From Manis javanica (lineage: Eukaryota; Chordata; Mammalia; Pholidota; Manidae), in contig NC_133161.1 of NCBI RefSeq assembly GCF_040802235.1, positions 12,851,001 to 12,915,000 on the forward strand: 64,000 nucleotides of DNA, in the 5' to 3' direction. A program made the position numbers and the translations under genes. This document shows, one piece after another, positions 49,301 through 60,139 of the stretch; position 1 is the first letter of the stretch, and every line of letters begins with the position of its first letter. The notes under the pieces are model-generated. The model was not told the origin of the DNA. It did no database searches and saw only the letters and a list, made by a program, of their open reading frames with translations.

Positions 49301-51343
49301 AGTGGGGCTGGAAATCTGCATTTAACCAAGCACACAGGGTTACTCTGAGCCAGGCAGTCCAAAACCTGATAAATAAGATTCTAGAGTCACAGAACTCCAG
49401 CAGGGGTGCACTGAGGTGGAATGGAAAGAGCTCTGCTTTCAAATTCCAGTTCTGCAACTTGTTCTCAGAATGAAACTAGGCAAGCTACTAAACCTCTCAG
49501 CCTCATGTTCCGTCTTTAAAAACTCAGAGATAATAGCCCCTACCTCCACCTCAAATCCCTTTAGGAAAAAGTGAAACATAAATAAATAGATATAAGTAAA
49601 ATAAATGTCTACCTCAAAGGCATCTAATAAGCTTTTTAAATAGAGGCATCTAATAAAAATTAAATAATAATTGATATGACTGGCATGTTTTCCAGTACAG
49701 GGCAGGCATCACTCCTGTCTCTTCCACAGAGCAGAGGGAACTTTCAGGATATTTTAGTCCAGTGTTTCCCAAACATGCCTGACCATGAGAATCACTTGCG
49801 GCATTAATAAAAAGCCAAGCCCCAGGCTCGTCTCCTGTAAAGTAAGATTCAGTAGGTGTGAAGTGAGGCACCCTTGGTGGGGGGGGTTTCAGAGAGGGTG
49901 AAAGGGAGCATCAGAGATATCCACTACTTGTGCCTCCCTAATCACCTGGAGACATGCTGAATAGGGTAGAAAAGTATGGAAACCAGGAATGGTGGGGCCC
50001 AGACTGGAGTGACCAGACATGAAAGACAAGGAAACTCCTTCTGTGCAAATGAACACCACTGCCTGGGCTCACCACAGCCCTTCTAACCTAGATGTCTGCC
50101 ATTTATCCTGACCCCAGAGCAGAGGGTCAGCTGGATGGTGGTTCCTCCACCTGAAGAGGCCATGGACTTCAAACCCTCTTCATTTTCTTTTATCAGACTA
50201 TTTGCACCACCACTCCCTCAAGCCAAGAAATAAAACAGCTTGTACATAGGCACTCAGATAATGGTCAACTAATAGAAATCAATGGAATATAATGTGAGGT
50301 GATTTGTAAAGTGGCAGGGGATAGCTAAGGTCCAGATCTGGGATAGCTAAGGGTCAGTGAGATTTTGGAGATGGGAAGGGCCCAGCTGAAGACATCAGAG
50401 AACTTACTTTCACTGCCACAGGAATGAGGTGATCTGGCTCAGGTTGGTGGGCAAGGGTTGAAGCCTGAGACACGACTGCATTTGATCCAACCAGGTCAGC
50501 TTTAGGGAGGAGGAGCCTTTCTAGAAGTGACTGGTCAGCCAGATTCCCTTGAGGCCTCCATCCTTTCCCCATGTGTCCAAAAAGTTCTCTTAGGCCTCCA
50601 ACTGTCCCAGCTCCTGAAAAACGCTGGAGGCTGGAGGCCTCTGCAAGTCTCTGGATGCTGTCAATCTCCAGGAAGGCAGGATTGGCGTGTGCTTTGTACA
50701 CTTGGGCCACACAGCCTGAACCCACAGGTTCCTGCTTATCAAAGCAGAGGACCTTCCCCCAGTCTTTCCCAAATGATTGCTGCAGGAAGTGTTCAGTGTG
50801 AGTCCAAGGGTGGGGGGTCACTTGGACATGCAGCTTGGAGAAGTGGGCACAGAAAGCCTCTGAGAAGAGGTCTCGACGGGTGCTGGCCCACTGGCCCAGT
50901 TTGATGTACGTTGGGCCTGAGGTCTCCGTGGCTTTCAGAAGCAGGTGGAGCCAGAGGTTGGAGACGCTGGGAGCCACGTAGGTGAGGGGGTACAGTAGAA
51001 GGAGGGGGAAGAATTTCATCAAGAGAGCCCCAGCTCGCAGCCAGATACGGAGGTGGAGGAGAAGGAGGCAGCCTAACCGCCCCTCTTGGGAGACCGTCTC
51101 CAGTGGAAAATTTTCAGCCAAGTCACTCCAGCCGGCCCTTCGCTGACACAGGCTGTCCGAGGCCCCCTCACCAATGTTCTCATGGGTTGAAATGAGTTTG
51201 GGCAGAGTGCCAAGCAGAAGCCAAGAGAGTCTGGCATTGCGAGGGCATCCAGAGGGTCTTAGAAGGCCGAGTTTCTTTCTGAGCCCAAAGTTCCTTAGGT
51301 GCGACAAGCAGACCCTGACAGAGAACCACCAGGGGGTCACCAT
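37172..51343 (-). CDS. ADCK2: ADCK2, mitochondrial atypical (COQ8-like) kinase, complete, 8 coding exons
   Basis: ADCK2 belongs to the ADCK/COQ8 (UbiB) family and is tied to coenzyme Q and mitochondrial lipid metabolism. Exons 51343-50408, 48928-48782, 46424-46296, 45308-45213, 43048-42797, 41508-41380, 40836-40783 and 37312-37172 join, all in phase 0, to 627 residues (human 626). Visible parts: a hydrophobic segment at about 111-136; the family KxGQ motif KLGQ at 148-151; a glycine-rich PVGSGCVAQVYKA loop at 206-218; the ATP-site lysine in VAVK (Lys312); the catalytic FVHADLHPGNILV (Asp446, Asn451); and the metal-binding LDAG (Asp494). The family KxGQ, catalytic loop and D-x-G residues are all present. 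ATG 51343 has A at -3 and G at +4. The last residues (AAKPYLLKAPASSP) differ from human. Confidence 0.97.
37541..37557. repeat. (GT)n microsatellite
   Basis: About eight gt units. Confidence 0.85.
37715..37860 (+). repeat. MIR-like
   Basis: 'ttccattctgtacataagga' and 'gattaagtgacttgctcaga' lie in MIR order. Confidence 0.55.
38200..39030 (+). mobile_element. L1M-type 3' end
   Basis: 'aatagacatttctccaaaga', 'gtccactgatggatgaacaa', 'gaggacattatgttgagtga' and 'gttgccagggactgggagga' are the ORF2 C-terminal region and 3'UTR of an older L1 (L1MA/L1MB style), ending in an A-rich stretch. Frames are broken. Confidence 0.85.
39655..39870 (+). repeat. MIR
   Basis: 'ctggagtcagacaggtgcag', 'gagttatttaacttctgtgt' and a 'ggggataatacaata' stretch are MIR-like. 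Confidence 0.65.
40783..40836 (-). CDS. ADCK2: ADCK2 coding exon 7
   Basis: A small 54-nt exon coding LQVSSLLSNVFKLLMTHK between ttttccag and gtgagg. Confidence 0.96.
40837..41379 (-). other. ADCK2: ADCK2 intron 6
   Basis: GC-rich 543-bp intron; nothing recognised. Open frames across it are shadows. Confidence 0.9.
41380..41508 (-). CDS. ADCK2: ADCK2 coding exon 6
   Basis: Codes 43 residues, GQRVAELVLHHARASECRDV to NTITLEK, after acceptor tcttccag and before gtgcgc. Confidence 0.97.
41509..42796 (-). other. ADCK2: ADCK2 intron 5
   Basis: 1.3 kb, no recognised repeat except a T run at 42166-42177. The 183-codon frame at 41516-42067 (+) is not supported as a gene. Confidence 0.85.
42797..43048 (-). 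CDS. ADCK2: ADCK2 coding exon 5 (catalytic loop)
   Basis: 84 codons, VFVDNFVHADLHPGNILVQG to AVFMAVAMGQ. It carries the catalytic HADLHPGN and metal-binding LDAG motifs. The linker between them (about residues 457-486) differs most from human. Confidence 0.97.
43049..45212 (-). other. ADCK2: ADCK2 intron 4
   Basis: 2.2 kb. An AT-rich part (43190-43460) then GC-rich unique DNA; no confident repeat family. No gene. Confidence 0.85.
45213..45308 (-). CDS. ADCK2: ADCK2 coding exon 4
   Basis: 32 codons, ESVPVSSYQQAGIPLDLKRK to GINMLLKM, bounded by cttcaag and gtaagc. Confidence 0.97.
45309..46295 (-). other. ADCK2: ADCK2 intron 3
   Basis: 987 bp with a MIR-like piece at 45770-45870 ('cccagagagttgaagtaatt', 'tgctcagagtcacacagata'). 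Confidence 0.85.
45770..45870 (+). repeat. MIR
   Basis: 'actaaagcccagagagttga' then 'gctcagagtcacacagataa', the MIR 3' core. Confidence 0.7.
46296..46424 (-). CDS. ADCK2: ADCK2 coding exon 3
   Basis: 43 codons, IDLRYEAQNLEHFQCNFLNV to LVETYE, between ccctgcag and gtaaga. Confidence 0.97.
47320..47810 (+). repeat. L2 3' fragment
   Basis: 'ctgcaggataaggtctaaat', 'ccttcaagactcagctcaag' and 'gagttcttaataaatgttac' are L2 3' end in order. Confidence 0.8.
48300..48690 (+). repeat. Old interspersed repeat, LTR-like, family not assigned
   Basis: The end 'aagcaagaaataaccttgtt' + 'gcattaaagccactgggaat' + 'accctgactgatag' matches a common ancient mammalian repeat tail. Confidence 0.5.
48782..48928 (-). 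CDS. ADCK2: ADCK2 coding exon 2
   Basis: 49 codons, VLHPGLLTQVQMDLLLMKMG to EKLMVQQ, between ttctggcag and gtgaat; it directly follows the ATP-site lysine coded at the end of exon 1. Confidence 0.97.
49150..49375 (+). repeat. MER5-like element
   Basis: 'agatcagtggctcccaaaca', 'cctactgaatcacctactct' and 'ggaaatctgcatttaaccaa' follow the MER5 (hAT-Charlie non-autonomous) consensus. It is interrupted by a 34-bp duplication. Confidence 0.65.
49180..49247. repeat. Perfect 34-bp tandem duplication
   Basis: Two identical 34-bp units at 49180-49213 and 49214-49247, beginning aaaagtcaccaatcatt and ending gatgaaagtg. The identity shows a recent event or ongoing length variation. Confidence 0.97.
49420..49560 (+). 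repeat. MIR
   Basis: 'atggaaagagctctgctttc', 'ttccagttctgcaacttgtt' and 'aggcaagctactaaacctct' lie in MIR order. Confidence 0.75.
49755..49880 (+). repeat. MER5-like fragment
   Basis: 'cagtgtttcccaaacatgcc', 'gaccatgagaatcacttgcg' and 'gattcagtaggtgtgaagtg' match the MER5 left part. Confidence 0.6.
50408..51343 (-). CDS. ADCK2: ADCK2 coding exon 1
   Basis: A large 936-nt exon for residues 1-312: basic N-terminus (MVTPWWFSVRVCLSHLR), membrane-like segment, KLGQ motif, glycine-rich loop and the VAVK lysine, ending AAA/gtaagt. It is not interrupted. The region of about 55-90 is the least conserved against human. Confidence 0.97.
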
Positions 51344-51479
51344 CCTCTCCAAGAGGTACACCGCCTGCCCTCAACCTAAGGGACACCCATCTATGTTTAC
51401 ACTTTAGGCAAAGCTACCGTGAGTCCAGGGCCACAGCCGAGTATTCCACGTAAGAGTGGGGCAGCAGCGGGATCAGGGA

Positions 51480-52330
51480 CGCTCAGAGCCCGCTTTCTGC
51501 GTGCAGCCTGGGGCGCCACCCCGTAGGCCGCACATCCCTGGCTTGCCTTGGCCACGGCGGAGGCGCCACACCGTCCCTCCCGGGTACCTCGCCTGGTCCT
51601 AGGGCTTGGGGCCTACGCCCGAGGCCGGCTGCACCAACGGATCTGTCGGAGCTGAACTGACTGCGAGAGTGGGAGGGGCCCAGCCGGAGGCGAATCCCGG
51701 CCCAAAGCGGGGACCCGGGCTGCGCGAGGCAGCCGCGCGGGCTGAGACCGAGCAGGAGCCGGGCGGCCGCAGGGTCATCGCTCGCCGGGGCCGGTGCTAA
51801 ATCGCCGGGGTGGCCGGGCTCCCGCCGAGGGCCGGAGCGCGAGGGGCTGGGTGGGTCGGTGCGGAGGGCCGGAGAGCCGGTGGACTGCCGGGACCCGGGC
51901 ACCGAGCGCGCGGGGAGGGGCTGCGGGGGTCGAAGCACCGAGCGCCGTGGGGGGCGGCGGCGCCAAGGGCGAGGGAAGAGGAAGGAGGGCGCCGAGGGCA
52001 AGGGCGGAGGAGCGGAGGGCCGGGGGTCGGGGCGCCGGAGGTCGGGACAGCGCGCAGGGGTCCGGGATCCCGGCGCCGAGGCCGCGCGGCCCTCGTCTCG
52101 CGGAAGCGCCCCGCCCGCCGGCTCGGGGACCGCCCCTTAAAGCGGACGCGCCGCGGACAGAGCCTGCGGCGGCTCCTGGGTCCCAGAAACGGATTCGACC
52201 CAATAAACGCGGACGCGCCGTCCACGCCCCTTCTCGCAGTGCGTACGTCTCCCGGCTGATCTCCGCTGCTCTCCTTTCGTGGAGTGGAAACGCAGACCCA
52301 CGCGACCCAGGGGGAGCCGGCTCCGGACCT
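51480..52330. promoter_or_regulatory. CpG island: ADCK2 / DENND2A shared promoter (inferred)
   Basis: Very GC- and CpG-rich block starting about 140 bp upstream of the ADCK2 start codon. Many long open frames on both strands here come from base composition and are not proteins. In human, ADCK2 and DENND2A are divergently arranged at this spot, so the + side would hold a non-coding first exon of DENND2A; I could not fix its exact splice site. Confidence 0.7.
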
Positions 52331-52554
52331 GGGTCAGGATTCCTTCCGAGCGGATGGGATGGACTCTGAGGGGAGCGGGGGTCTAGCTGTAGGTTGTCCG
52401 TGGATGGCCGGGAGTCCCAGGCTGCATGGGCTTGACTTGGGGAACGTGTTTGGACCTTGGGGAGTGGCACCTGAAAGGTTATATTCAGTCATTGAACTAA
52501 TGCGTATTGAGCCCAGTAAATGTTTCTTAAAGCTGTATCTATTATTTATCGAGG

Positions 52555-52830
52555 CTCAATAATATGTATTGAACTAGGTCTCGTGCTGGGCCCTGGAGAT
52601 GTAGAGACTCGCGTCCTGCCCGTACAAGCCGATGGCCTATGAAGGAGACCCCACAGGGGAACACAGAACAAACGCAGGTTTTCAGTGTGGTAAAACCCAC
52701 AAAAGGCAGGAAGAATCGGGAGAACGGATAGGATGGTGGCCACTTTGGAGAGGAAGGGAGGCCTTGCGGATGGGAGGCGTTCAGGTACATAGGGGATAAA
52801 GGCCTAAATAAAATTGGAAAGCGTTTGGTG
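52555..52830 (+). repeat. L2-type remnant
   Basis: 'tattgaactaggtctcgtgc' and 'tgggccctggagatgtagag' are the start of this common repeat; the rest is diverged. Confidence 0.45.
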
Positions 52831-53649
52831 TGAGGTTTTGGGGGGTGTTTTGTTTGTTTTAACCTTGAAGCACTAAAAGGTCATATGGCTCTAAAGAGTA
52901 GGGGAGAGAAACGGAGCGTGGAAATCAGCCAACACAGCCAGAGCCAGCCCAGTGGTGCTCAGCTCTTCGGGGTTTCTGAGGCTATCTGCCCTGGGGTGCT
53001 ACCACAGTCACCTCTACACATACAACCCTTCACCTCTGTGTGGATGAGAGGCTTCCATGGAAGTCCGCCTAGGGGTGCGTCTGTGGGCCTCCCAGATGGA
53101 GGGGCCCCTGAGGAGAGAAACATGGACATGGCCCATGCCCTGTTCTGCTGCTGGAAGTGTGACTGCCACCCAGTAGCCCTGAGGACAGCCAAAAGCTGTG
53201 GGGACCTGGGTCACTGGTGCAGACAGGAATGGGGAGTGGCCAGTGGTTACTCCTGCACTAGTAACTACTAATGCATTTCCCATCTCCATGAGATGCTGCA
53301 GACCCCTTTGAAGTTCCCAAGACAAAAGTCATACCTGTCACCGCTGGTTTGAAATACAGCCAGCCATTAATTATCCCCTTCCCAACTTCCTCTGGATTTA
53401 TTTATCCACTCTGTCCCAAAGGTGCACAGACTAGTCTTGTCTACTTCTGATTCACCAAAGGGTTTACTGAAGACTTAATTTGAAACCAGAACCCTGGGGT
53501 TAGCCTCCTAATTAGGAAGTAACAGCATGACCTCACGATCTGCGCTTCTCCTTCTCCTTGAGCGCATTGGGGGAGGGAATCCAACAAAAACTGTACAAAT
53601 CCTCTAGACTTAAATTTATGATTTTGGCAATTAGTATCTTTAAAAGTAT

Positions 53650-53860
53650 TTAAGAGCAAAATTCTGGAGCTAAATAAGTCTGCCTTTAATTCCTGGCTCT
53701 GTGTAAACTGTACAGCCTTGGGACAGGTTACCTCACCTCTTGGGGCCCACATTTCTCACTTGGTAGGACTGGGTCAGGATTAGTGCCTGGCTCTCAAGCC
53801 AGAAACTGTATGTGGTGTGCTTAGCACCGTCAGTCAATAAATGCTGGCAAATACTGCCAT
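53650..53860 (+). repeat. MIR
   Basis: 'tttaattcctggctctgtgt', 'cttgggacaggttacctcac' and 'gtcagtcaataaatgctggc' lie in MIR order. Confidence 0.75.
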
Positions 53861-53999
53861 TTATATTATCCAGATAAGCACAAGTTACTCTGTTTCTCTT
53901 ACTATTTCATGACAGACGTATTTCACAAATTTGGAGGTTACATTGTGGAAGGTCTGACTTAAAATAAGGCCTTTGTGGCACCTTAGAACTTTACCTAAA

Positions 54000-54150
54000 G
54001 CAGTGGCTCTCAAACTGTATCATCCACCAGAATCACTTGAGGACTGCCTTCATCTCACTATCTTGTTCTGCAGTGGGGCCCAAGAATTTACATTTCTAAC
54101 CATTTCCCCCATACTGCTGCTTCTCCTGGTCCCGGGAACTCAGTTTCGTG
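54000..54150 (+). repeat. MER5-like fragment
   Basis: 'cagtggctctcaaactgtat', 'ccaccagaatcacttgagga' and 'agaatttacatttctaacca' match MER5. Confidence 0.7.
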
Positions 54151-57100
54151 GGAATGTTCCTGCTAGTGTCGTTAACTCTAGTACCACTAGGTGGCACCAT
54201 GCACTTGTGTTGTCCCACCGGAGCAGTTTCTGGGTTCCGAGACCTGGTTGAGAAGGTTGGGGGTGGGGGGAAGAGAGATGCAAAGACCCGCCTGAATGTG
54301 CTTATCTTTCACAAGCTCCAGATGGCAGTGATTTTAGCTCCTCCCACATTGCACTATTACGGGGCAGATGTGATGCAGGCAAAGTACCTGTTGGAGACCC
54401 TGGGACGGTGGGGAGAGAGGGTGGGGAGGGGTTCTCAACCTCTGCACTTCTGACGTTTGGGGCAAGATATTTTCTTAGTGTGTGAAGGAGTTTGGGAAGG
54501 GGAAGTCGTCCTGCGCATTGTAGAATGTTTAGAGGCCAGAGCTTCTACCAGTGGAGGCCAGAAACGACCCCCTTTCCCAATTGGGACTTGAAAATATGTC
54601 TTTAAACGTTGCTAAATATCTCCTGGGAGCCAAGTTGTCCCTGGATGAGAACCACTGGACTTAGCTCCTTGTAGAGCACGGTTCTCGCTGAGACCCTTTC
54701 GGCACCGCCCCCCACCTCCCTACACACCCCCCTTAATTTGCTCAGAACAGAGTCTGAGGGAAAGGAAACCGCACAAACCTGCCGCCTACTGCCTTCCTCA
54801 CCTCCATGGGGACTGGAGCCACCTCCACAAAAACACCCGGGGTACCTGTAAAACTGCAGATCCCCAGGCCCCATGTCAGCCCCCTGCGCCAGGGGATGTG
54901 TGTGGGGGGGTCATAATCCGCTTTTTCCCCCACAAACCAAGGGAATTATCAGGCAAAAAAAAAGTTAGAGAGGCACTGACCTCTGCCCCACCACCTTTGG
55001 TCCTGCTTGGTACACCTGGCCTGCAATTAACTCCTAAGAGTTGGACCTTGGAGTAAAAATTCTGGCCCTGGGCCTCCCGCATCCATCTACTTCCCAAACC
55101 TGTGGAACAGAAACTGTCAGAACAAATCCTGGAAAAACCCCTGAGGGAGGGGCTGCTTCAGGCTTGCCTACCTCATTCCCCACCTGCTGCACTGGTTCTC
55201 CCCTTCCTCTTCAGCTCGCTGGCCGCCCGCTTCCTTTCTCTTTCTGTCTTGAGCCGAGTCGTCTCCATTACTTCCCACAAGAATTGCTCCTCATCTGGTC
55301 CCCACCTTCTGTTCTCCAGGTGGGTTGCTCCTGCACTACCCAGAGGCAGGTGCTGCTGCTCTCCTGGCACCAGTGGCCCAGGCAGGGACCCTCCCTCCTG
55401 CCTGAGGGACCTGGCAGAGTACCCATCTGTGAGGCCCCTTCCAGCTCTGCTACGTTGTGTGAGCTCTGCTGCTCCTGATCCTTTAACATCTCTGTTCTGA
55501 AGTCAGGCAGATGGGGACAGTAGCTCCTGACAGGTTGTCCTGGGGTCAGAATCACTAGCATGTCTTTGGAAAGGACACCTACCTCATTGGTAAGGGAACT
55601 GATATTAGAACCTACCTCTCAGGTGATCTCTGCAAAGCCTTAACACTACCTGGCACCAACTCGGTCACACAGGAAAAGCAGAAGGGGAATGGGAACCCGC
55701 AGCTGCTTAGCTCTTTTTCTGCCTATTTGAGAAGGCCGGGAGCCAGGAGAGGCCTGCAGAACCTGAGACTGAGAAACAGGGTCACCTTGCCCAAGGCCAC
55801 ACTGCTGTCTAGGGCATCAGATGTCACCCTGCTTGCCTTTGGCCAGTATTTTTTATTTTGCTCCAGTTTGAAGTGAGAGATGTGGGAAGTGATCAGATAT
55901 TAGGCCCTTTCAGAAACATGTTCCCCCAAGCAAGGTGTGGCCTCTGAGAGTGCAGTGGTTTATAGCCCCCGGGGAGATCTACAGGCCCAGATCAGGCCAG
56001 GGGGATGTTAGTGGGGGGATGAGGCAGCAGGCTTTAAGTCCTGTGTGCAGCACCAGTCATAACACAGTGTGATGAGAATGTGTGCAGAGGATCCTTGCCT
56101 CACACCTCAGGTCCGAGGACATTGTCTAGGGAGCCAGGAGATAATCAGGGAAGGCTCTGAGAAGTGAGATGGGGAAGGCCTGAGTCCTCAGCGTGGTCCA
56201 GAGCATGTGTTTCGGAATCACAGTGAACAGGAAGAGCTAGAACTGCGCACAGAAATTGGTGCTTCAAAAAGCCAATCTAAATCACCATACTCTTGTGCCT
56301 TTCCTTAATGTTTGCCTCGGTCTCCCAAAAGAACAGAAGAGGCTATAAGCGCAGAGGGTATCTGGCACTGCAGGCCTGATACTTGAGGCTTTGCCTGCTA
56401 GGGAATGCTGCAGAGAGCCCGTGACTTTGTTCTCTGTGCCTCATCGTAAACATACCAATCCTCACAAAGTTATCAGTGCTTTAATTCTTTGTGAGAAAAA
56501 AAAAATGGCCCTCCAAAGTAAGCTAGGGACATAGAAATGAAACAGATGGTCTAGGCAAAAATTGTATGTTACTGTGGTATTTGCCAGGTCGGTGATTCTT
56601 GGAGATTTCAAGTGGCATCTTGACAAATACCAGCCATCTGTGGTGGCAAACAAATGCTGCTCTCTCCACAGCACCGCCTGCTGGGCGCCCTGAGCATTTT
56701 CCAACCCCACACCCATGTAGAGGCTGGAGAGCATGCCTGGAGGGGAAGGAGGGGACAAAGCCATCTTAGGGAAGGTGGGCCTGAGCAGCCAGGAGAGGGT
56801 GAGGGAGCCCTGGGGCGCCAGTCTGCACCCTGCTCACCCCTTCCCTGGGTGGCCTCCACTGCCCCACCCAGCCTCCCGCTCCCATCCCACACCTCCTGGA
56901 TGACATTTGATTGGGACCGAGAACAAACCAAGCCTGGGATTGCGGTCTGGGTGGGATGCTTGGCTTGGTCTTGTTTTCTCAGAGGGAGGCAGCCAGTGGT
57001 TGTGGCGGGCCGGGAGGGACCTTGCGCCCAGCCGTCTCCAGGCAGGGGAAACAGGCCAAGGATGGGACAGCGGAGGAAGGAAATGGAAGGCTGGAGGCAG

Positions 57101-58179
57101 CCTCCTGAGGAAATGAGGGGAGGCCTGCGGAGGGCCCGGGGGGCCTTTGCCGCTGGCCCAGATGGCTCTGAGGGTGCAGGTCTGCAGTCCCAGGGGTGGG
57201 AGAATCTTGGCCAAGGGTGTGTCAAGGAGAGGACTTTGCCCTGCCCCTAAAATAAGTTCCTTCCTTGCTCTACCTCATCCAAATGTTGTAGGTCCAAGTA
57301 CAGATGAATGATTCCTCTCCCCATGCCAACTTTCTAGATAAAATAACAACCAAACCTCCATAGACACACAGTCATCTACTGGGTGTATACATTTCAGCTA
57401 TGCACTGGCAGGCAGGTGGCAATGAGGTGGAAGCGGGTTCCTGCCAGTCAAAGGGCCAAGAAGCAACAGATCCCAGTGACCCGAGCAGGAGCACCCAGTC
57501 TCTAGGGAGGGGTGTCAGAGATATCCCAAGGAGCTGCACTGCCTGCGCCTTCCAGAAGAGGGAGCATAACCAGGACATGGTTTGAACCCTGATCCAGAAA
57601 TGCCCCTCCAGAGTGGGGGGCATGGGGAGCCATTGCTCTCAGGCCACCTGGGGGAACAAAGAGAAGACAGCTTGAGTGATACAGGCCTGGGGCCCGTGTG
57701 CCCTTGGAACGTGGTTTTCAACTCATAAAATGGTGGGGATGATATTCAATCGCTCAGGAGTGTGGGGAGGACTATGTGACTTGACATATGTGAAATGCCT
57801 AGAAACCAAAAAAAGATGCTCAGCAAATATTTAGCGTCCAGAAGAAATTTAAGTGGAAATTAAACAATCCTGGGGAGAGGAGATGTTCAAAGTCTTCTTC
57901 TCAGGCTCCTTCCCCATCTTAACCAGGCAAGCCTTCTGTCCCTCAGTTCTCCTTTACTGGGTTGGTGGCTGAGATGAAGTGGGCTCTTTGCTGCTGGCCA
58001 GGCTCTGGAGGAAGGCCCTGAACTTAAAAGAGGTAGGACAGAGGGGAGGCTCAACCCTGATGGAAGAGAAGGAAAACGGCCTGCTCCCTCTAGTGAACCC
58101 TGAGCGCCCTCGACTTCCTGAGTTCCTGTAGAGAAAGCAAGAGATTAGGAAAAGAATAACAAAGAGGTGCTATCAAGAC

Positions 58180-58330
58180 TGCTCCCCATGGGCCAGGCCC
58201 AGTACTACATCCTTTACTTGCCCATCTGTTTGAATTCCCCAAACCCCATGAGGCCATTTTAACCAACACTATTTCCACCTTACAGATGAAGATCCTGAGA
58301 GCTAAGAGGCAAAGCAATCTCCAGAGCCCA
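58180..58330 (+). repeat. MIR
   Basis: 'gggccaggcccagtactaca', 'cttacagatgaagatcctga' and 'gctaagaggcaaagcaatct' lie in MIR order. Confidence 0.7.
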
Positions 58331-59739
58331 TGCTCCGCGCAGGCTGCTGAAGGAAGAGGAGGGAGAGGGAGGAGGTTCTGCAGTGCTCCAGGCTGCCCTA
58401 GGTGGGGAAAGCGAGATACAAGATCAAGAAAAATCAACTCTGCCACTGTCCCCACCTCCCTCCAGCTCCTTTCCCAGCTTGAAGCCAGGCAGTACCTCCT
58501 ACCCTAGGTCTCATTTTCCAAAGTGGAGAGAAGCTGAGGACAGACAGGGAGGGTGGGGGGAGGGCCTGTTGGAGTAGTGGATGTCAGGAGCTGGGAGGAG
58601 AGGGGCCCCCTGAAAGGACTGGCCAGGCTCTGGTGCACAGCCCCCACCTTGGAGGCCTCCACTGCTCTTTGGAGCTGGTGAACTGGGGCTTGGGAGGGAC
58701 CAGGAGTAGTAACAACTGGAAGGCTCCAGTGCTGAAGTGCCTGCAGGGCAGGGCCTGGAGGAAGGGAAAGGGAAGGGAGCCATGTGTGCGACCCTGCCTT
58801 GACAACAGAGCTGTCTGATGACCCTGGGACAGGAGCGGCCAGCCCTGGGGAGCAGTGGGGTTGGGGGCTTTGACAGCCAGGCAGGCATGAAAACTTGCAC
58901 AGCACAGGTTCCAGAGCCTGGCCCCAGGAGCTAGCGTGGGGATCTTTTTCTAAAACAAGTTAGTGTCCAGAACTCAAAAATGAAGGAGCAGAGACCCACC
59001 GTCTAGGAAGTGCCATTAAGGGCGCCCCAGCCTCCTCTGTGGCTTGCCCACCTAAGGTGCAACTGGCAATTTGAAAGCCACAAAATCAAAGGCAACAGAC
59101 CCATTTTGTGCATTAGGTTGGGGGAGGCAGCCAGCTGGACTCTCAGCTCAGTTGTTCTCCATTTGCTATTTTCTCCACTTTGCCAGCTTGCCTCAAGGTA
59201 CTCCAGGATGCTGGGAGTAATTAACCCTGCAGAAGCCAAGTCTCTGATCATTTCTTAGAAAGTGAAAACTTAATGATGCTTCAGCAAACTTAACAATCCA
59301 AATGCATACATCTTTTTAAAAATGGTTGCACCTTGCAGATTTGTATTCTTAAAGTTTACTGTGCTTAGTTGAAATGGGTATGGCCTGAAGGAGTTTAAGA
59401 AGCTTTAATAAGCCTGAGAAAAGCTTCAAAGATCTCAGAATGAGCAAAACCCTCAGGTAAGAAGGAGACAGAACTTGTTTCCTGTGACTGATACCTGATT
59501 AAGTCCTGTGGATCTCAGGCCCCAGCCTGTGGGGGCTTCTTGGCAGTATCTAATGTTCCCCACATCTGGCCATCCTTTGTTTTCCCTTTTTTCTCTCTTC
59601 TGCACACCCCTTTTGTGGATTTGAAAGCTAAACTTCTCTCTTCCCTTTTCCCCTCTTGCTTAGGCTTTAGGCCTTCTCTTGGTGCCCCAGTGCTAAAGAC
59701 AAGATCTCTCTTCAGGGTATAGAAATGGGCCTGGAGCCT

Positions 59740-59950
59740 TCCACCCCATACATCACCCTTGCCAGTCCCATGTCCCTTTCATCAGGAAACTCCTCTGGCT
59801 CCAAAACCTCCTGTGGCCCCCCATTGCCCTCAGCATAAAATGCCCATCGTATTTTCACATGTACTTATTTGGCAATCCTAAATCATGAGATCTGTGTTTC
59901 TTGAATGTCTTATGTGAGTCGGGGAAGCAGGCACTGTAAAATCATTTCCC
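59740..59950 (+). repeat. L2-like fragment
   Basis: 'atcaggaaactcctctggct' and 'ccctcagcataaaatgccca' resemble the L2 3' region. Confidence 0.4.
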
Positions 59951-60139
59951 TCCGGGAAGCTTTTCCTAGTCTGTCCCCGCCTGGTTTGGAGGCCCCTGTG
60001 CCCGGCATTCAGGGCCCCTGGGCTTCAGTGCCTGTGACACACCCAGCCAGACTGCAAAAGCAGGGGGCAAGGGTGGTGGTGACTCATTGCCCGGGAAGTT
60101 CCAGCCCCCAGCCCCGCGCCTCACCCAGGGGTGCCCCGT

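Larger units (their letters stand above)
48929..50407 (-). other. ADCK2: ADCK2 intron 1
   Basis: 1.5 kb with MER5-like pieces (49150-49375, 49755-49880), a MIR (49420-49560) and a 34-bp tandem duplication (49180-49247). Confidence 0.9.

Noticed and set aside
51483-52470. Several open frames over 140 codons on both strands in the CpG island
   Set aside because: High GC content removes stop codons in all frames; products are Pro/Arg/Gly/Ala-rich with overlapping frames on both strands.
56608-57250. Overlapping 198-205 codon frames on both strands
   Set aside because: Low-complexity Pro/Ser/Gly-rich sequence, open on both strands, no family resemblance and no clear exon signals.
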